This document shows, piece by piece, positions 24,999 to 35,096 of a DNA stretch of 64,000 nucleotides. A model generated the notes under the pieces. It did not search any database. It saw only the letters and a program-made list of their open reading frames with translations, and was not told the origin of the DNA. Location: NCBI RefSeq assembly GCF_006007885.1, contig NZ_VCRO01000003.1, positions 248,001 to 312,000 of the forward strand, read 5' to 3'. The position numbers and the translations under genes are program-made. This DNA is from Alteribacter natronophilus (lineage in GTDB: Bacteria; Bacillota; Bacilli; Bacillales; Salisediminibacteriaceae). The first letter of the stretch is position 1; the number at the start of each line of letters is the position of its first letter.

Positions 24999-27800
24999 TT
25001 AAATCGGTCGCCTGAACGGCCACCAGTTCTTATTACCAAAAAGACCGATCATAACCGGAATAAAGAGTGGCAGCATGATGACTGCGTACACGAGAAGTCC
25101 AGTCAGAACAAGAGTACCGATCTGCATCAGACTCAGCACCCCAGAAGGCATCATAGCTCCGAATGTACCGGCCAGAATCACAGCAGCCGAGAGCACAACT
25201 GTACCGATCTGCCGCATTGCGTGAAGAGCTGCCTCCCTGATATTTTCATGCGTGCGCACATCTTCCGTAAACCTGGTCATCAGAAAAATAGAGTAATCCA
25301 CCCCGAGGGCCATGAGCATGATAAAGCCGAAAAACGGCACAGCCCATGTAATTCCCGGGTAACCGAGCAGAGTGACAAAAACAAACTCCGTAAACGAGAT
25401 CGATACGATATAGGTCATTACAAGAGACACAAGAATATAGAGAGGCATCACGAGCGACCTCAGCAGTACAACAAGGACGATAAAAATTCCGGCCAGCATT
25501 ACAAGGGCAGTTCTGAGAAAGTCGTCATTAGAGATTGTCTGCAGATCCAGATTGACGCTCGACAGTCCCCCTACGGCAATAGGGGCATCCTCCAGAGGTG
25601 TCCCTTTAAGAGCCAGGGCAGCACGTTCTTCAATCACCGCCGAAGTTTCCATCGCTTCGTTGCTGTAAGGATTAACCGAAAAGATAACATCGATCGTGGT
25701 CACTAAACGGTTCGGTGTCGTATAGGCCTCCCATACTCCATCCAGCTCCTCAGCAGCAGCTTCCGCCGGTACAAAGAACCCCTGAAGCGGGTGTGCCTGC
25801 TGAGCGGCAATTTCAGCAAGCAGATCCTCCACTTCCCCAAGGCCGTCTTCCAGTTCATTCATTGCTTCTACCGCTTCGTCCAGGCCATCCGCTACCTCCT
25901 CAAAGGCATTTTCTATTTCGGATAAAGACGCGGCAAGCTGCTCCTGACCTTCAGCAGCTTCCTCTGCACCTTCCGCCAGTTCTCCGGCTCCTGTACCGAT
26001 GTCGTCCTGAGCTGCAGAAAGTCCGGTAAGACTTTGCGACAGCTCTGCCAGGCCTGATTCAATTTCCGCCAGACCTCCCTGAAGTTCCTCCACTCCACTC
26101 CCAGCTGGCAGCTGCTGAGCGAGTAAGTCCAGCTCCTCTGTCAGGACAGCCAGATTCTGCTCCAGCTCTCCTGCACCGGCAGCAGCTTCTTCTGTGCCTG
26201 CAGCTGTCTCTGAAATGCCGTCTTCTATTTCACGGGCCCCTTCGGCAAGCTGTCCGGTCCCTTCGGTAAGTTCATCCACGTCCCCGGCACCGTTTTCCTC
26301 CTCATTACGAAGTTCGTCTGCCAGTTCCTCCAGACCTTCCGCCAATTCGGTTAAACCATCTCTGATTTCATCCGTCCCGTCTGCCAGTTCACCGGCAAGG
26401 TACGGTACAGTAAATTCCTCAATCCTGCTTCCTTCGGGGCGCGTGGCACTTCTGACCTCCTGAACACCGTCAATTTTTCCAAGTTCATAGGTTACCAGTT
26501 CGATGTAGGGGAGCCACTCCTGACTGTTCCATGGCTCGTCATGTTCAATGACCACCGTTGCCGGAAACATCTCCCCGTCTCCAAAACGGTCAGCAGTGAC
26601 GTGAAACGCCTGCACGGACTCGAAATCATCACCAATTTCGTCGAGTGAATTAAAGGAGGTCGCATTGTCATACGTGAGGACAGATGGAATCATAATTGCA
26701 GCAAGAATGAGTACTGTCCAGCCCGGTCTGTAAAGGGAAAAACGCCCAAAAGCTCCCCAGGTCCGGCTCGGTTTAACCTGAAGTCCCGACCGTGACGGCC
26801 AGTAAAGCTTTTCACCGAGAAGCATCATGGCTGCCGGCACCCATACCCAAATCGCTGCAGTAAGTACAACAATTCCGATGCTCACGCCCATTGCCGAACG
26901 GTAGAGGTCAAACTGGGCAAAACCAATGGCAAAAAAACCGATAAAACCGGTCAGGGCACTTGATGCCACGGTCGGCCCGACAGCTTTAAAAGTCCGCCTC
27001 ATTGCTTCGGTACGGTCCTCAGCCTGGATGAGCTCCTCCTTAAAACGGTTCAGAAGCAGAATACAGTAGTCGGTTCCGATTCCGAAAAGAACAGCCACGA
27101 TAAAAATCTGAGTGAAGTTTGAAACCGGAAAATGGAAGTACTCAGCCATGTAAGAAACAATCCCGACACTCACCGCATACGACGCCCCGACGGTTACAAG
27201 TGGAACGAGCGGCGCAGCCAGAGATCGGAATACAATAAGAAGAATCACGAGCACGAAAATGACTGTTATGATTTCAGTTGTTGCAAGCCCTTCTTCCGAA
27301 CTGATAATCACGTCATCTTCAATGACAGATGAGCCTGATATTAGGACAGGTACTGTCTCTGTCTGAAGTGCATCATCCAGATCGTCTCTCACGGAGGCAG
27401 TATCACTGAACAGCATATCCATACGGACAAACGCAATTGCTGTCGTCTCGTCATCACTGATCAGGAGCTCGCGATTTTGCTCTGAATCAAATGGAGTCAC
27501 CACTTCTTCAACCGGAAAGCCGCCAATTTCGCTGCCTATACCGTTGAGCACTTCCTCAATATCTTCAAGTTCAGTATTTGTTAACGGATCGTCACTATGG
27601 TAAACAGCAAGCACTGTCTCCCCGGAAGCACCTTCATTGTCAGCCAGGATCTCATCGGCCAGCTGGGAAGGATATCCTTCCGGTACACCCGCCTGCCCCC
27701 GTTCACGCACAAGTTCATCCAGATCCGGTGAATAGATAAATAACAGTACGGCCCCTGCAACCCAGATAACCGGGAGCAGATATATCCAGCGTAATGACAA
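24999..27800 (-). CDS. MMPL/RND-family transporter (YdfJ-like)
   Basis: 933 residues from a TTG preceded by AAAGGGGA. One N-terminal helix, then an extracytoplasmic loop, five helices, a second large loop and six more helices, as in actinobacterial MmpL and Bacillus YdfJ. The RND signature GIGTDYCILLLNRFKEE lies in the first half and MALGVDYSIFLMTRFTED in the second. The second extracytoplasmic loop (residues ~470-665) is an unusually regular, Ala/Glu/Leu-rich helical region with repeated ELAEGLEE/ELEDGL-type units, as in YhgE/Pip-like proteins. Likely exports a lipid or hydrophobic compound using the proton gradient; the substrate is unknown. No regulator gene lies beside it. Confidence 0.9.
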   Translation of the reverse strand: MSLRWIYLLPVIWVAGAVLLFIYSPDLDELVRERGQAGVPEGYPSQLADEILADNEGASGETVLAVYHSDDPLTNTELEDIEEVLNGIGSEIGGFPVEEVVTPFDSEQNRELLISDDETTAIAFVRMDMLFSDTASVRDDLDDALQTETVPVLISGSSVIEDDVIISSEEGLATTEIITVIFVLVILLIVFRSLAAPLVPLVTVGASYAVSVGIVSYMAEYFHFPVSNFTQIFIVAVLFGIGTDYCILLLNRFKEELIQAEDRTEAMRRTFKAVGPTVASSALTGFIGFFAIGFAQFDLYRSAMGVSIGIVVLTAAIWVWVPAAMMLLGEKLYWPSRSGLQVKPSRTWGAFGRFSLYRPGWTVLILAAIMIPSVLTYDNATSFNSLDEIGDDFESVQAFHVTADRFGDGEMFPATVVIEHDEPWNSQEWLPYIELVTYELGKIDGVQEVRSATRPEGSRIEEFTVPYLAGELADGTDEIRDGLTELAEGLEELADELRNEEENGAGDVDELTEGTGQLAEGAREIEDGISETAAGTEEAAAGAGELEQNLAVLTEELDLLAQQLPAGSGVEELQGGLAEIESGLAELSQSLTGLSAAQDDIGTGAGELAEGAEEAAEGQEQLAASLSEIENAFEEVADGLDEAVEAMNELEDGLGEVEDLLAEIAAQQAHPLQGFFVPAEAAAEELDGVWEAYTTPNRLVTTIDVIFSVNPYSNEAMETSAVIEERAALALKGTPLEDAPIAVGGLSSVNLDLQTISNDDFLRTALVMLAGIFIVLVVLLRSLVMPLYILVSLVMTYIVSISFTEFVFVTLLGYPGITWAVPFFGFIMLMALGVDYSIFLMTRFTEDVRTHENIREAALHAMRQIGTVVLSAAVILAGTFGAMMPSGVLSLMQIGTLVLTGLLVYAVIMLPLFIPVMIGLFGNKNWWPFRRPI

Positions 27801-27861
27801 CGTACAGGTCCCCTTTCACCGTTTCCGTTTATTGAAGTTAAATTCTGTAAAACCTAATGTA

Positions 27862-27890
27862 ATCTTAATGCTGAGGATTAACTTTTACAA
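27862..27890 (-). promoter_or_regulatory. σA-type promoter of the MMPL gene
   Basis: TTGTAA, 17-nt spacer, TAAGAT on the minus strand, about 60 nt before the TTG start. Confidence 0.6.
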
Positions 27891-27934
27891 GCGGTTTGCG
27901 TGTCTGGGGGGCGACTTCCATTTATGGAACACGA

Positions 27935-28041
27935 ATTGGACTGAGGTTTGGCTGAAGATCAATTATATCCAAAAAATACAATCTGAGAAGTGGTCCAATT
28001 ATTCTTTAAAGTGGTCCAATCATTCCAAATCATAGTCCAAT
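27935..28041. promoter_or_regulatory. Array of RGTCCAAT motifs upstream of the MMPL gene
   Basis: GGTCCAAT occurs near 27992 and 28013 and AGTCCAAT near 28034, spaced about 21 nt apart. An inverted copy, ATTGGACT, lies at 27935-27942. The spacing of two helical turns suggests a protein-binding array. The remainder of 27801-28083 is AT-rich with no gene. Confidence 0.4.
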
Positions 28042-28083
28042 CCTATTTGATTTCAATGCAATCAAGCGTGGTGCCGCACACAC

Positions 28084-28116
28084 GAAAAAGAGACCCCTCG
28101 TCATCAAGGGGTCTCC
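28084..28116 (-). terminator. Terminator of the lonA-ysxC unit
   Basis: GAGACCCCT pairs with AGGGGTCTC, with a T-run on the minus strand directly after ysxC. Confidence 0.85.
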
Positions 28117-28124
28117 GGAGGAAT

Positions 28125-28712
28125 TCAGGCGAAAAGTGCGTCACTGATCTCCCGCCACGCCTTGTCTTTGCCAAGGCCCGTCTCGGATGAGAAAAGGATC
28201 ACCGGGTCGTCCGGCGCCACATCCAGATCACGTTTGATGACGGCGAGATTTTTCTGCTGTTTGCCTTTTGAAATTTTATCGGCTTTCGTTGCCACTACGA
28301 TTACTTTCTGTTCGTGGTGCTTCAGCCAGTCGTACATCATCCGGTCGTCTTCAGTCGGTTTGTGACGCACGTCGACCAGGAGAACGACACCGCGGAGCTG
28401 TTCCCGTGTCTCAAAATAAGTTTCCATAAGCCGGCCCCATGCGTCCCGCTCCTTTTTGGACACTTTAGCATAGCCGTAACCCGGTACGTCCACAAAATGA
28501 AACCGGTCGTTGATTTTATAAAAATTCAGCGTCTGCGTTTTTCCAGGGCGCTGGGATGTACGGGCCAGAGCCTTACGTGCAAGAATTGTATTAATAAAGG
28601 ACGACTTCCCCACGTTTGAACGTCCGGAAAGCGCCACCTCCGGGAACGGTCCCGGAGGAAACTGGTCTGCTCTCCCCGCACTTATGACGAGATCTGCTTC
28701 TGTTACTTTCAT
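28125..28712 (-). CDS. ysxC: Ribosome biogenesis GTPase YsxC/EngB
   Basis: 195 residues. Essential GTPase for late assembly of the 50S subunit in B. subtilis. G1 is [12 protein letters not shown] near residue 31, G3 is [11 protein letters not shown], and G4 is ATKADKIS; the EngB-specific [15 protein letters not shown] segment (G2 region) is present. The start codon overlaps the lonA stop (ATGA), so the two are cotranslated. Confidence 0.96.
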   Translation of the reverse strand: MKVTEADLVISAGRADQFPPGPFPEVALSGRSNVGKSSFINTILARKALARTSQRPGKTQTLNFYKINDRFHFVDVPGYGYAKVSKKERDAWGRLMETYFETREQLRGVVLLVDVRHKPTEDDRMMYDWLKHHEQKVIVVATKADKISKGKQQKNLAVIKRDLDVAPDDPVILFSSETGLGKDKAWREISDALFA

Positions 28713-31033
28713 TTCTTTTCCCCTGCCAATGCGTGCTTCAGCACTTCATCCAAGTGTGAAACAGCGATAAATGTTAAGTCTTTTTTCACGCTCTCCGGAA
28801 TATCTTCGAGATCTTTTTCATTATCCTTCGGCATGATGATAGTTGTGAGCCCGGCGCGGTGGGCACTCATGGATTTCTCCTTTAATCCTCCGATCGGGAG
28901 CACTCGTCCTCTAAGGGTGATTTCACCTGTCATCCCTACTTCCTTCCGGACAGGCCGCTCAGTTAAAGCGGAGATCAGAGCAGTGGCCATCGTAATCCCG
29001 GCTGAAGGTCCGTCTTTCGGAATCGCGCCTTCGGGTACGTGGATATGAATATCATTTTTCTCATGGAACGAAGGATCAATCGACAGCTCATCTGATTTGG
29101 AGCGGATGTAGCTGAACGCAGCCTGGGCTGATTCCTTCATCACGTCGCCGAGCTTCCCTGTAAGGGTGAGTTTACCCTTTCCCGGTGACAGGCTCACTTC
29201 AATAGTGAGCGTATCGCCCCCCGCTGTTGTATAGGCCAGACCTGTTGCTGCACCGATCTGGTCTTCGGCTTCTGCCTTGCCGTAACGGAACTTCGGTTTT
29301 CCAAGCATGGACTCGACTGTATTCTCCGTTAGAACAACGCGCTTTTTCTCACCTGAAACGATCATTTTCGCTGCTTTACGGCAAAGGGAAGCCATTTGCC
29401 GTTCCAAATTCCGCACTCCGGCTTCACGGGTGTAGTAGCGTATTGTTTTCAGAATCGCTTCTTCCTTTACCTGAAGGCGGCTTTTGTTCAGACCGTGATC
29501 CTTCATCTGCTTTGGAAGGAGATATCCATTGGCAATCTCCAGCTTTTCCACTTCCGTATAACCCGGAATATGAATAACTTCCATGCGGTCCATAAGCGGT
29601 CCCGGAATACGGGAGATGTTATTGGCCGTTGTCACAAACATCACCTTGGACAGATCGTAAGGCTCTTCAATGAAGTGATCGCTGAATGAGTTGTTCTGTT
29701 CGGGATCCAGAACTTCCAGCAGTGCCGAAGATGGATCGCCCCTGAAATCATTGGCCATTTTATCGATTTCATCGAGTAGAAATACAGGGTTTACGGAACC
29801 AGCTTTTTTCATTCCCTGGATAATACGTCCAGGCATGGCTCCTACATAGGTCCGGCGGTGACCGCGGATTTCGGCTTCATCCCGTACTCCACCAAGGCTC
29901 ATGCGGACAAATTTCCGGTCGAGGGATCTGGCAATGGACCGTGCAAGGGACGTTTTCCCAACCCCCGGTGGTCCGGCAAGACAGAGGATCGGCCCTTTCA
30001 GTTCTTTTGTCAGCTCCTGCACAGCAAGGTATTCAAGCACACGCTCCTTGACCTTTTCAAGTCCGTAGTGGTCCTCATCAAGAATCTGTTCAGACCGGTG
30101 AATGTCCAGAAGATCCTCAGTTTCCTCGTACCAGGGAATGAGGACGAGCCACTCGATATAGTTGCGGATCACGGAGCTTTCAGCAGAGCTTGCCGGCATT
30201 TTTTCATAGCGGCCAAGCTCTTTGTAGGCCTTTTCCTCAATGGTCTGCGGCATCTGAGCCTTCTCGATCTTGTTTTTAAGCTCGGCAATTTCCCCTTCCT
30301 TGCCTTCCTTATCGCCGAGTTCCTTCTGGATTGCCTTCATCTGTTCACGCAGGTAATACTCTTTCTGCGTTTTTTCCATTGATTTTTTCACGCGCTGACC
30401 GATTTTTTTCTCCAGTCCGAGTACTTCTTTTTCATTGCTCAGAATGCGGAGAATTTTATTTAGCCGGTCGGATGGGGCCTGCGTCTCAAGAATATCCTGC
30501 TTCTGGACAATTTTGAGCGGCAGATGGGACGCGATGATATCGGCCATTCTGCCCGGCTCGATAATATCGGAAACCGATGCGAACGTTTCCTGGGATATTT
30601 TTTTTGAAAGTTTGATGTACTGCTCGAACTGTTCAAGGACGTTGCGCATGAGGGCCTGTTCTTCAACTGTCGCCTCCTGGCGCTCCTCTTTAAGATCGAT
30701 TTCAGCTTCATAATACTCCTCGCGGTCATGGAACTCTCTGATTTCCCCGCGCTGAAGCCCCTCCACAAGAACACGGATTGTACCGTTTGGAAGTTTGAGC
30801 ATCTGTTTCACTTTTGCCAGTGTGCCAATATGATATATATCATCAGATGAGGGTTCATCTACACTGATTTCTTTCTGGGTGGCGAGGAAAATCTCATGCT
30901 CCTCGACCATGGCACGTTCAAGTGCCTGAACGGATTTATTTCTTCCTACATCAAGATGAAGGACCATCGTCGGGTAGACGAGCAGCCCCCTGAGCGGTAG
31001 TAAAGGCAATGTACGCTGATTGCTGTTGCTCAT
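28709..31033 (-). CDS. lonA: ATP-dependent protease Lon
   Basis: 774 residues from the ATG at 31033, which has GGAGGTGG upstream; the longer frame has no ribosome site. N-terminal substrate-binding LAN domain ([22 protein letters not shown]), coiled region, AAA+ domain with Walker [15 protein letters not shown] and Walker [12 protein letters not shown], then the Ser-Lys peptidase domain with the catalytic serine in [14 protein letters not shown] and lysine in [14 protein letters not shown]. Degrades abnormal and regulatory proteins in the cytosol. Confidence 0.97.
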   Translation of the reverse strand: MSNSNQRTLPLLPLRGLLVYPTMVLHLDVGRNKSVQALERAMVEEHEIFLATQKEISVDEPSSDDIYHIGTLAKVKQMLKLPNGTIRVLVEGLQRGEIREFHDREEYYEAEIDLKEERQEATVEEQALMRNVLEQFEQYIKLSKKISQETFASVSDIIEPGRMADIIASHLPLKIVQKQDILETQAPSDRLNKILRILSNEKEVLGLEKKIGQRVKKSMEKTQKEYYLREQMKAIQKELGDKEGKEGEIAELKNKIEKAQMPQTIEEKAYKELGRYEKMPASSAESSVIRNYIEWLVLIPWYEETEDLLDIHRSEQILDEDHYGLEKVKERVLEYLAVQELTKELKGPILCLAGPPGVGKTSLARSIARSLDRKFVRMSLGGVRDEAEIRGHRRTYVGAMPGRIIQGMKKAGSVNPVFLLDEIDKMANDFRGDPSSALLEVLDPEQNNSFSDHFIEEPYDLSKVMFVTTANNISRIPGPLMDRMEVIHIPGYTEVEKLEIANGYLLPKQMKDHGLNKSRLQVKEEAILKTIRYYTREAGVRNLERQMASLCRKAAKMIVSGEKKRVVLTENTVESMLGKPKFRYGKAEAEDQIGAATGLAYTTAGGDTLTIEVSLSPGKGKLTLTGKLGDVMKESAQAAFSYIRSKSDELSIDPSFHEKNDIHIHVPEGAIPKDGPSAGITMATALISALTERPVRKEVGMTGEITLRGRVLPIGGLKEKSMSAHRAGLTTIIMPKDNEKDLEDIPESVKKDLTFIAVSHLDEVLKHALAGEKK

Positions 31034-31139
31034 TATGTAGTCCACCTCCACATCGTTAATATCCCCTTTTAGACAGTCACTGACCAACCGGAAAATTGTA
31101 TAAAAAAGGAAGTGACGATGACAATTGTAATCTTGTTCA

Positions 31140-31168
31140 ATTTTATCCTATTGCCTGGGCAATGTCTA
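31140..31168 (-). promoter_or_regulatory. σA-type promoter of lonA
   Basis: TAGACA, 17-nt spacer, TAAAAT on the minus strand, about 105 nt before lonA. The lonB-lonA gap is 246 nt and shows no clear terminator. Confidence 0.6.
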
Positions 31169-31279
31169 ATAAACCATGCTGCCTTCAGCAGGTAAAAGAG
31201 GACGGGCAGTAAACTGACCCGCCCCCTCAGGTGAGAGCCTTTTTCCCATGCTGGTTTCACGCCGCCGTTTAAGTGATGA

Positions 31280-32953
31280 TCAGATTTTTGCTTCCTGAAC
31301 GGCTCCTGCTGCAGCCGGAAGGACATTTTCGTCTTCGGCCATTTCTTCGCCTTTCAGTGCCAGTTTCAGTACTTCGTCAAAAGAGTCGACAGCGTGAATC
31401 ATGATTCCGTCCATCTCAGTCAGGATCGCCTGAAGATTTTCCTTAGGAATAATGACGGCACTTGCACCGGCCTGTTTTGCCGCTTCGACTTTTGCCACAA
31501 CGCCGCCGATTGCTTTCACATTGCCGTGAATGCTCAGCTCCCCTGTCATGGCTACTTTATGGCTGATCGGTACTTTATGAATGGCTGAGTAGATCGCCGT
31601 AGCAATTGAAATCCCTGCTGAAGGTCCATCCACCGGCGCTCCTCCAGGGAAATTCACGTGGATATCGTAATCATACGTGGCAATCCCCATATGACGGAGG
31701 ACGGTCACCACGTTTTCAACAGATCCCTTCGCCATACTTTTGCGCTTAATCTGCCTTGTCTGATCACCTGTACTTTCCTCTTCGGCAATCCCTGTAATGT
31801 TAATGGAGCCTTTGCCTGTGTTTTTCATTACCGTAACTTCGATTTCAAGCAGCGCTCCCAGGTTTGGACCAAATACAGCAAGACCGTTCACAAAACCGAC
31901 TTTATCCTCTTTATGAATTTTCTTTTCCGGACGCGGTGCACGCTGGCTGGAGTGAATGACCCACTCTACATCACTTACCGTAATGGAAGTGCGTTTCTCA
32001 CTTGTGGCCATCCCGGCTGCAATCTGCATAATGTTGACTGCTTCCCGGCCGTTGGTGGCGTATTTGGCAATAACACCGTAAACTTTTTCGTCCACGTCTG
32101 CATGAATCCTGCTGGCAGCTTTCTTTGCTATGGACTCGATTTCAGCCGGAGTGAGTGCCCGGAAGTAAACTTCCATACACCGGGAACGAATAGCAGGAGG
32201 AATCTCCTGCGGGTTTCTTGTCGTTGCTCCGACGAGCCTGAAATCAGCCGGAAGACCGTTTTGAAAAATATCATGAATATGCTCGGGGATCTGCTCGTTT
32301 TCCTCACTGTAGTAGGCACTTTCAAGGAATACGCGCCGGTCCTCGAGAACCTTTAACAGTTTGTTGATCTGAATCGAGTGAAGTTCGCCGATTTCATCGA
32401 TGAATAAAACACCACCGTGAGCCTTCGTTACAGCTCCCTGTTTGGGCTGGGGTATGCCGGCCTGTCCCATGGCTCCTGCACCCTGGTATATCGGGTCGTG
32501 AACAGAACCGATCAGCGGGTCTGCAATGCCCCGTTCATCAAAGCGGGCAGTCGCTCCGTCAAGTTCGATAAATACCGATGTCCGGCGAAACGGGGTGAGA
32601 TCGCTCTTTTTAGCCTCTTCAAGCACAAGACGTGCAGCTGCTGTTTTTCCAACTCCCGGCGGGCCGTAGATAATCACGTGCTGAGGGTTGGGGCCGCACA
32701 GGGCAGCTCTTAGTGAACGAATGCCGTCCTGCTGGCCGACAATGTCCTCAAAGGATTTCGGCCTTACTTTTTCAGCCAGCGGTTCGCTTAATGTAACGGA
32801 CCGCAGTTTTTTAAGCTGGTCAAGTTCCTTTCGGGCCTCTTTATCAACGCTCACACGCTGGGAGCGCTGGTTTCTGAGTAGATTCCAGAAGTATAGCCCG
32901 ATTACGACTCCGAAAAATAATTGTATAACAAACGCCAGTCCTGTAAATGACAT
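31280..32953 (-). CDS. lonB: Sporulation-associated Lon-like protease LonB
   Basis: 557 residues from the ATG at 32953, with GGGAGGAAT upstream. Unlike LonA it lacks the LAN domain and begins with a membrane helix (LAFVIQLFFGVVIGLYFW). AAA+ motifs: Walker [20 protein letters not shown] and Walker B GVLFIDEIGELH. The peptidase serine is in GGAPVDGPSAGISIATAI and the lysine in GGVVAKVEAAKQAG. In B. subtilis it is a developmentally expressed protease. A σE-like -10 (CATACTAA) lies about 50 nt upstream, but the matching -35 is poor. Confidence 0.95.
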   Translation of the reverse strand: MSFTGLAFVIQLFFGVVIGLYFWNLLRNQRSQRVSVDKEARKELDQLKKLRSVTLSEPLAEKVRPKSFEDIVGQQDGIRSLRAALCGPNPQHVIIYGPPGVGKTAAARLVLEEAKKSDLTPFRRTSVFIELDGATARFDERGIADPLIGSVHDPIYQGAGAMGQAGIPQPKQGAVTKAHGGVLFIDEIGELHSIQINKLLKVLEDRRVFLESAYYSEENEQIPEHIHDIFQNGLPADFRLVGATTRNPQEIPPAIRSRCMEVYFRALTPAEIESIAKKAASRIHADVDEKVYGVIAKYATNGREAVNIMQIAAGMATSEKRTSITVSDVEWVIHSSQRAPRPEKKIHKEDKVGFVNGLAVFGPNLGALLEIEVTVMKNTGKGSINITGIAEEESTGDQTRQIKRKSMAKGSVENVVTVLRHMGIATYDYDIHVNFPGGAPVDGPSAGISIATAIYSAIHKVPISHKVAMTGELSIHGNVKAIGGVVAKVEAAKQAGASAVIIPKENLQAILTEMDGIMIHAVDSFDEVLKLALKGEEMAEDENVLPAAAGAVQEAKI

Positions 32954-33129
32954 GAGTGATTCCTCCCGGTGCTTTAAGTCTGTGGTGATTAGTATGACCT
33001 GTTGCAACCGGGATAACCTGTGTCAGGGCACTAGGCAATAATTAGCACGAGTACCAGTTGGGAATTTAAAACTTAGTCTGAAAGAAGTTTCGCTTTGATG
33101 TTCATATGCTGCGAATGGCCGGTTTCAAT

Positions 33130-33240
33130 ACAGGGAATAGAAACGCCGCTCCTCACCGGCTGCTCGCTTTCCGCGGCGATGCCGGCAAGCCTCCTCAGCT
33201 TCGCCTGCGGGGTCTCGCCTGGCCTCCACTGCCTCAGTAC
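33130..33240 (-). repeat. Dispersed repeat copy between clpX and lonB
   Basis: On the minus strand it holds GAGACCCCGCAGGCGAAGC, GAGGAGGCTTGCCGGCATCG and CGCGGAAAGCGAGC, matching the core of the family and, most closely, the copy at 55768-55870. The rest of 32954-33366 holds only the clpX terminator and the lonB upstream region. Confidence 0.65.
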
Positions 33241-33318
33241 TCTCTCTGCCGGTGTTCCGTTCTGTTTGTAATAGTCATATGAACTTTCACCGGGTCTCAC
33301 TGTTAGCTCACACATCAT

Positions 33319-33347
33319 TAAACCCCCCGGCTTGCAGCCGGAGGGTT
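33319..33347 (-). terminator. clpX terminator
   Basis: AACCCTCCGGCT pairs with AGCCGGGGGGTT (one G-U) across a 3-nt loop, followed by TTTAAT on the minus strand, 20 nt after the clpX stop. Confidence 0.75.
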
Positions 33348-33366
33348 ATGATACAGCATGAGCTGT

Positions 33367-34641
33367 TTATGCACTTTCCTTTGATTCGCTGTCCTTTTCA
33401 TCCACGACTGTTCCGTCGGATGTTTCGAGACGAGGGCGTGCGTGATCTCGCACCGTTTCCGCCGTAATGACACACTTTGCGATGTCTTCACGGGAAGGGA
33501 GTTCGTACATGACATCAAGCATCATGCCCTCAATAATGGAACGAAGGCCACGGGCACCGGTTTTACGTTCAATTGCCTGTTTAGCCACTTCAACAAGCGC
33601 TTCTTCTTCGAATTCGAGCTCCACGTCGTCAAGCTCAAGAAGTTTCTGATACTGCTTTACCAGAGCATTTTTCGGCTTCGTAAGAATTTCGATGAGCGCA
33701 TCTTCGTCGAGTGGACGAAGGCTGGAGATAACCGGCAGACGACCGATGAACTCCGGAATCAGTCCGTAACGCAGAAGGTCTTCCGGCAGGATTTTGCCAA
33801 GGTACTGACCTTCTTTCAGATCCTCTTTGGAGGAATCGGAACCGAAACCGATTACTTTTTTACCGAGACGGCGCTTGATGATCTGTTCGATGCCGTCGAA
33901 GGCTCCTCCACAGATAAACAGTACGTTCGTCGTGTCGATCTGGATGAATTCCTGATGAGGATGCTTCCGTCCGCCCTGCGGTGGTACGCTGGCTGTTGTA
34001 CCTTCAAGAATCTTAAGCAGGGCCTGCTGGACACCTTCTCCTGAAACGTCGCGGGTAATAGACGGGTTTTCGGATTTACGTGCCACTTTATCGATTTCAT
34101 CGATGTAGATGATGCCTCGTTCTGCTTTTTCCACATCGTAGTCGGCAGACTGGATAAGCTTAAGGAGAATGTTTTCAACATCTTCCCCTACATAACCGGC
34201 TTCTGTAAGTGACGTTGCATCAGCAATGGCAAACGGCACGTTCAGAATACGGGCAAGAGTCTGAGCCAGAAGGGTTTTTCCGCTTCCTGTTGGTCCAATC
34301 AGACAGATGTTACTTTTCGCCAGTTCCACTTCGTCATTCTTGCTTGTGGAATTGACACGTTTGTAGTGGTTGTATACCGCAACAGACAGTGATTTTTTCG
34401 CCTGATCCTGACCAATGACGTAATCGTTCAGAATCTCACGGATTTCCTGTGGCTTTGGAATATCCTCCATTTCCACTTCCTCTTCGCTTCCGAGCTCCTC
34501 TTCCACAATCTCAGTGCAAAGTTCAATACATTCGTCACATATATACACGCCGGGACCGGCTACCAGTTTACGCACCTGATCCTGCGTTTTACCGCAAAAT
34601 GAACACTTAAGCTGGCCTTTTTCTTCGTTAAATTTAAACAT
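33367..34641 (-). CDS. clpX: ATP-dependent unfoldase ClpX
   Basis: 424 residues. Hexameric AAA+ unfoldase that feeds substrates to ClpP. N-terminal zinc-binding domain with CSFC and CDEC pairs (residues ~13-37), Walker [16 protein letters not shown], Walker [13 protein letters not shown], the pore loop GYVGEDVE, the ClpP-docking IGF loop (KKVIGFGSD) and sensor-2 GARGLRSI. The ATG has AAGGGGTGA upstream. Position between tig and lonB is as in B. subtilis. Confidence 0.98.
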   Translation of the reverse strand: MFKFNEEKGQLKCSFCGKTQDQVRKLVAGPGVYICDECIELCTEIVEEELGSEEEVEMEDIPKPQEIREILNDYVIGQDQAKKSLSVAVYNHYKRVNSTSKNDEVELAKSNICLIGPTGSGKTLLAQTLARILNVPFAIADATSLTEAGYVGEDVENILLKLIQSADYDVEKAERGIIYIDEIDKVARKSENPSITRDVSGEGVQQALLKILEGTTASVPPQGGRKHPHQEFIQIDTTNVLFICGGAFDGIEQIIKRRLGKKVIGFGSDSSKEDLKEGQYLGKILPEDLLRYGLIPEFIGRLPVISSLRPLDEDALIEILTKPKNALVKQYQKLLELDDVELEFEEEALVEVAKQAIERKTGARGLRSIIEGMMLDVMYELPSREDIAKCVITAETVRDHARPRLETSDGTVVDEKDSESKESA

Positions 34642-34781
34642 TCCGCTTCACCCCTTGTCTTTTTTCGATGACGTACAGTTTATCGAGACGGAAAATCCGG
34701 GATCTCACAGTATCTGATTTGTATGTTCTCATTGTACGTACACACACCCGTTTTTAATCACGGGGAACCAAAACACATACG

Positions 34782-34814
34782 GCAGAAAGGGAAATTTCTC
34801 CCTTATTTTCTGCT
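34782..34814. other. Hairpin in the clpX leader
   Basis: GCAGAAAGGGA...TCCCTTATTTTCTGC can fold into a long, partly mismatched stem between the clpX promoter and start. It has no strong T-run on the minus strand, so its function is unclear. Confidence 0.35.
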
Positions 34815-34877
34815 CCCATTGTATCACAGCAGAAAGCTGCGCCTGAAACAGGACGCACTCCTGTATGATGTTTTTAC

Positions 34878-34906
34878 AGCATAAAACAGCCATTTTCCTC
34901 TGTCAA
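34878..34906 (-). promoter_or_regulatory. Strong σA promoter of clpX
   Basis: A perfect TTGACA, 17-nt spacer and TATGCT on the minus strand, about 235 nt upstream of clpX. No CtsR heptamer repeat is seen near it. Confidence 0.75.
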
Positions 34907-35036
34907 ACATAACGGATGACAGGCAGCACTACTATGTATCCATTTCCACATCCCGGAGAATTTAACCTCTTATTACCGGTAAAAGAAATTCTACATATAC
35001 CGGCTATTCTCGCAGTTGAACTTTTATATGTATGTA

Positions 35037-35070
35037 CAAAGCAAGGTGCGCCTGGAAAACGCACCTTGCT
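35037..35070 (-). terminator. tig terminator
   Basis: A perfect 11-bp stem AGCAAGGTGCG/CGCACCTTGCT with a 9-nt loop lies just after tig. The trailing sequence TTGT is a weak T-run. Confidence 0.7.
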
Positions 35071-35096
35071 CAGTGTGATCATAAACGGTTTTCTGC

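Noticed and set aside
24620-25039. 139-codon minus-strand frame downstream of the MMPL gene
   Set aside because: It overlaps the MMPL end, runs through the dispersed repeat and terminator, and has no ribosome site or recognisable protein.
33073-33318. 81-codon minus-strand frame between clpX and lonB
   Set aside because: Most of it is the dispersed repeat translated; no ribosome site and not conserved in character.
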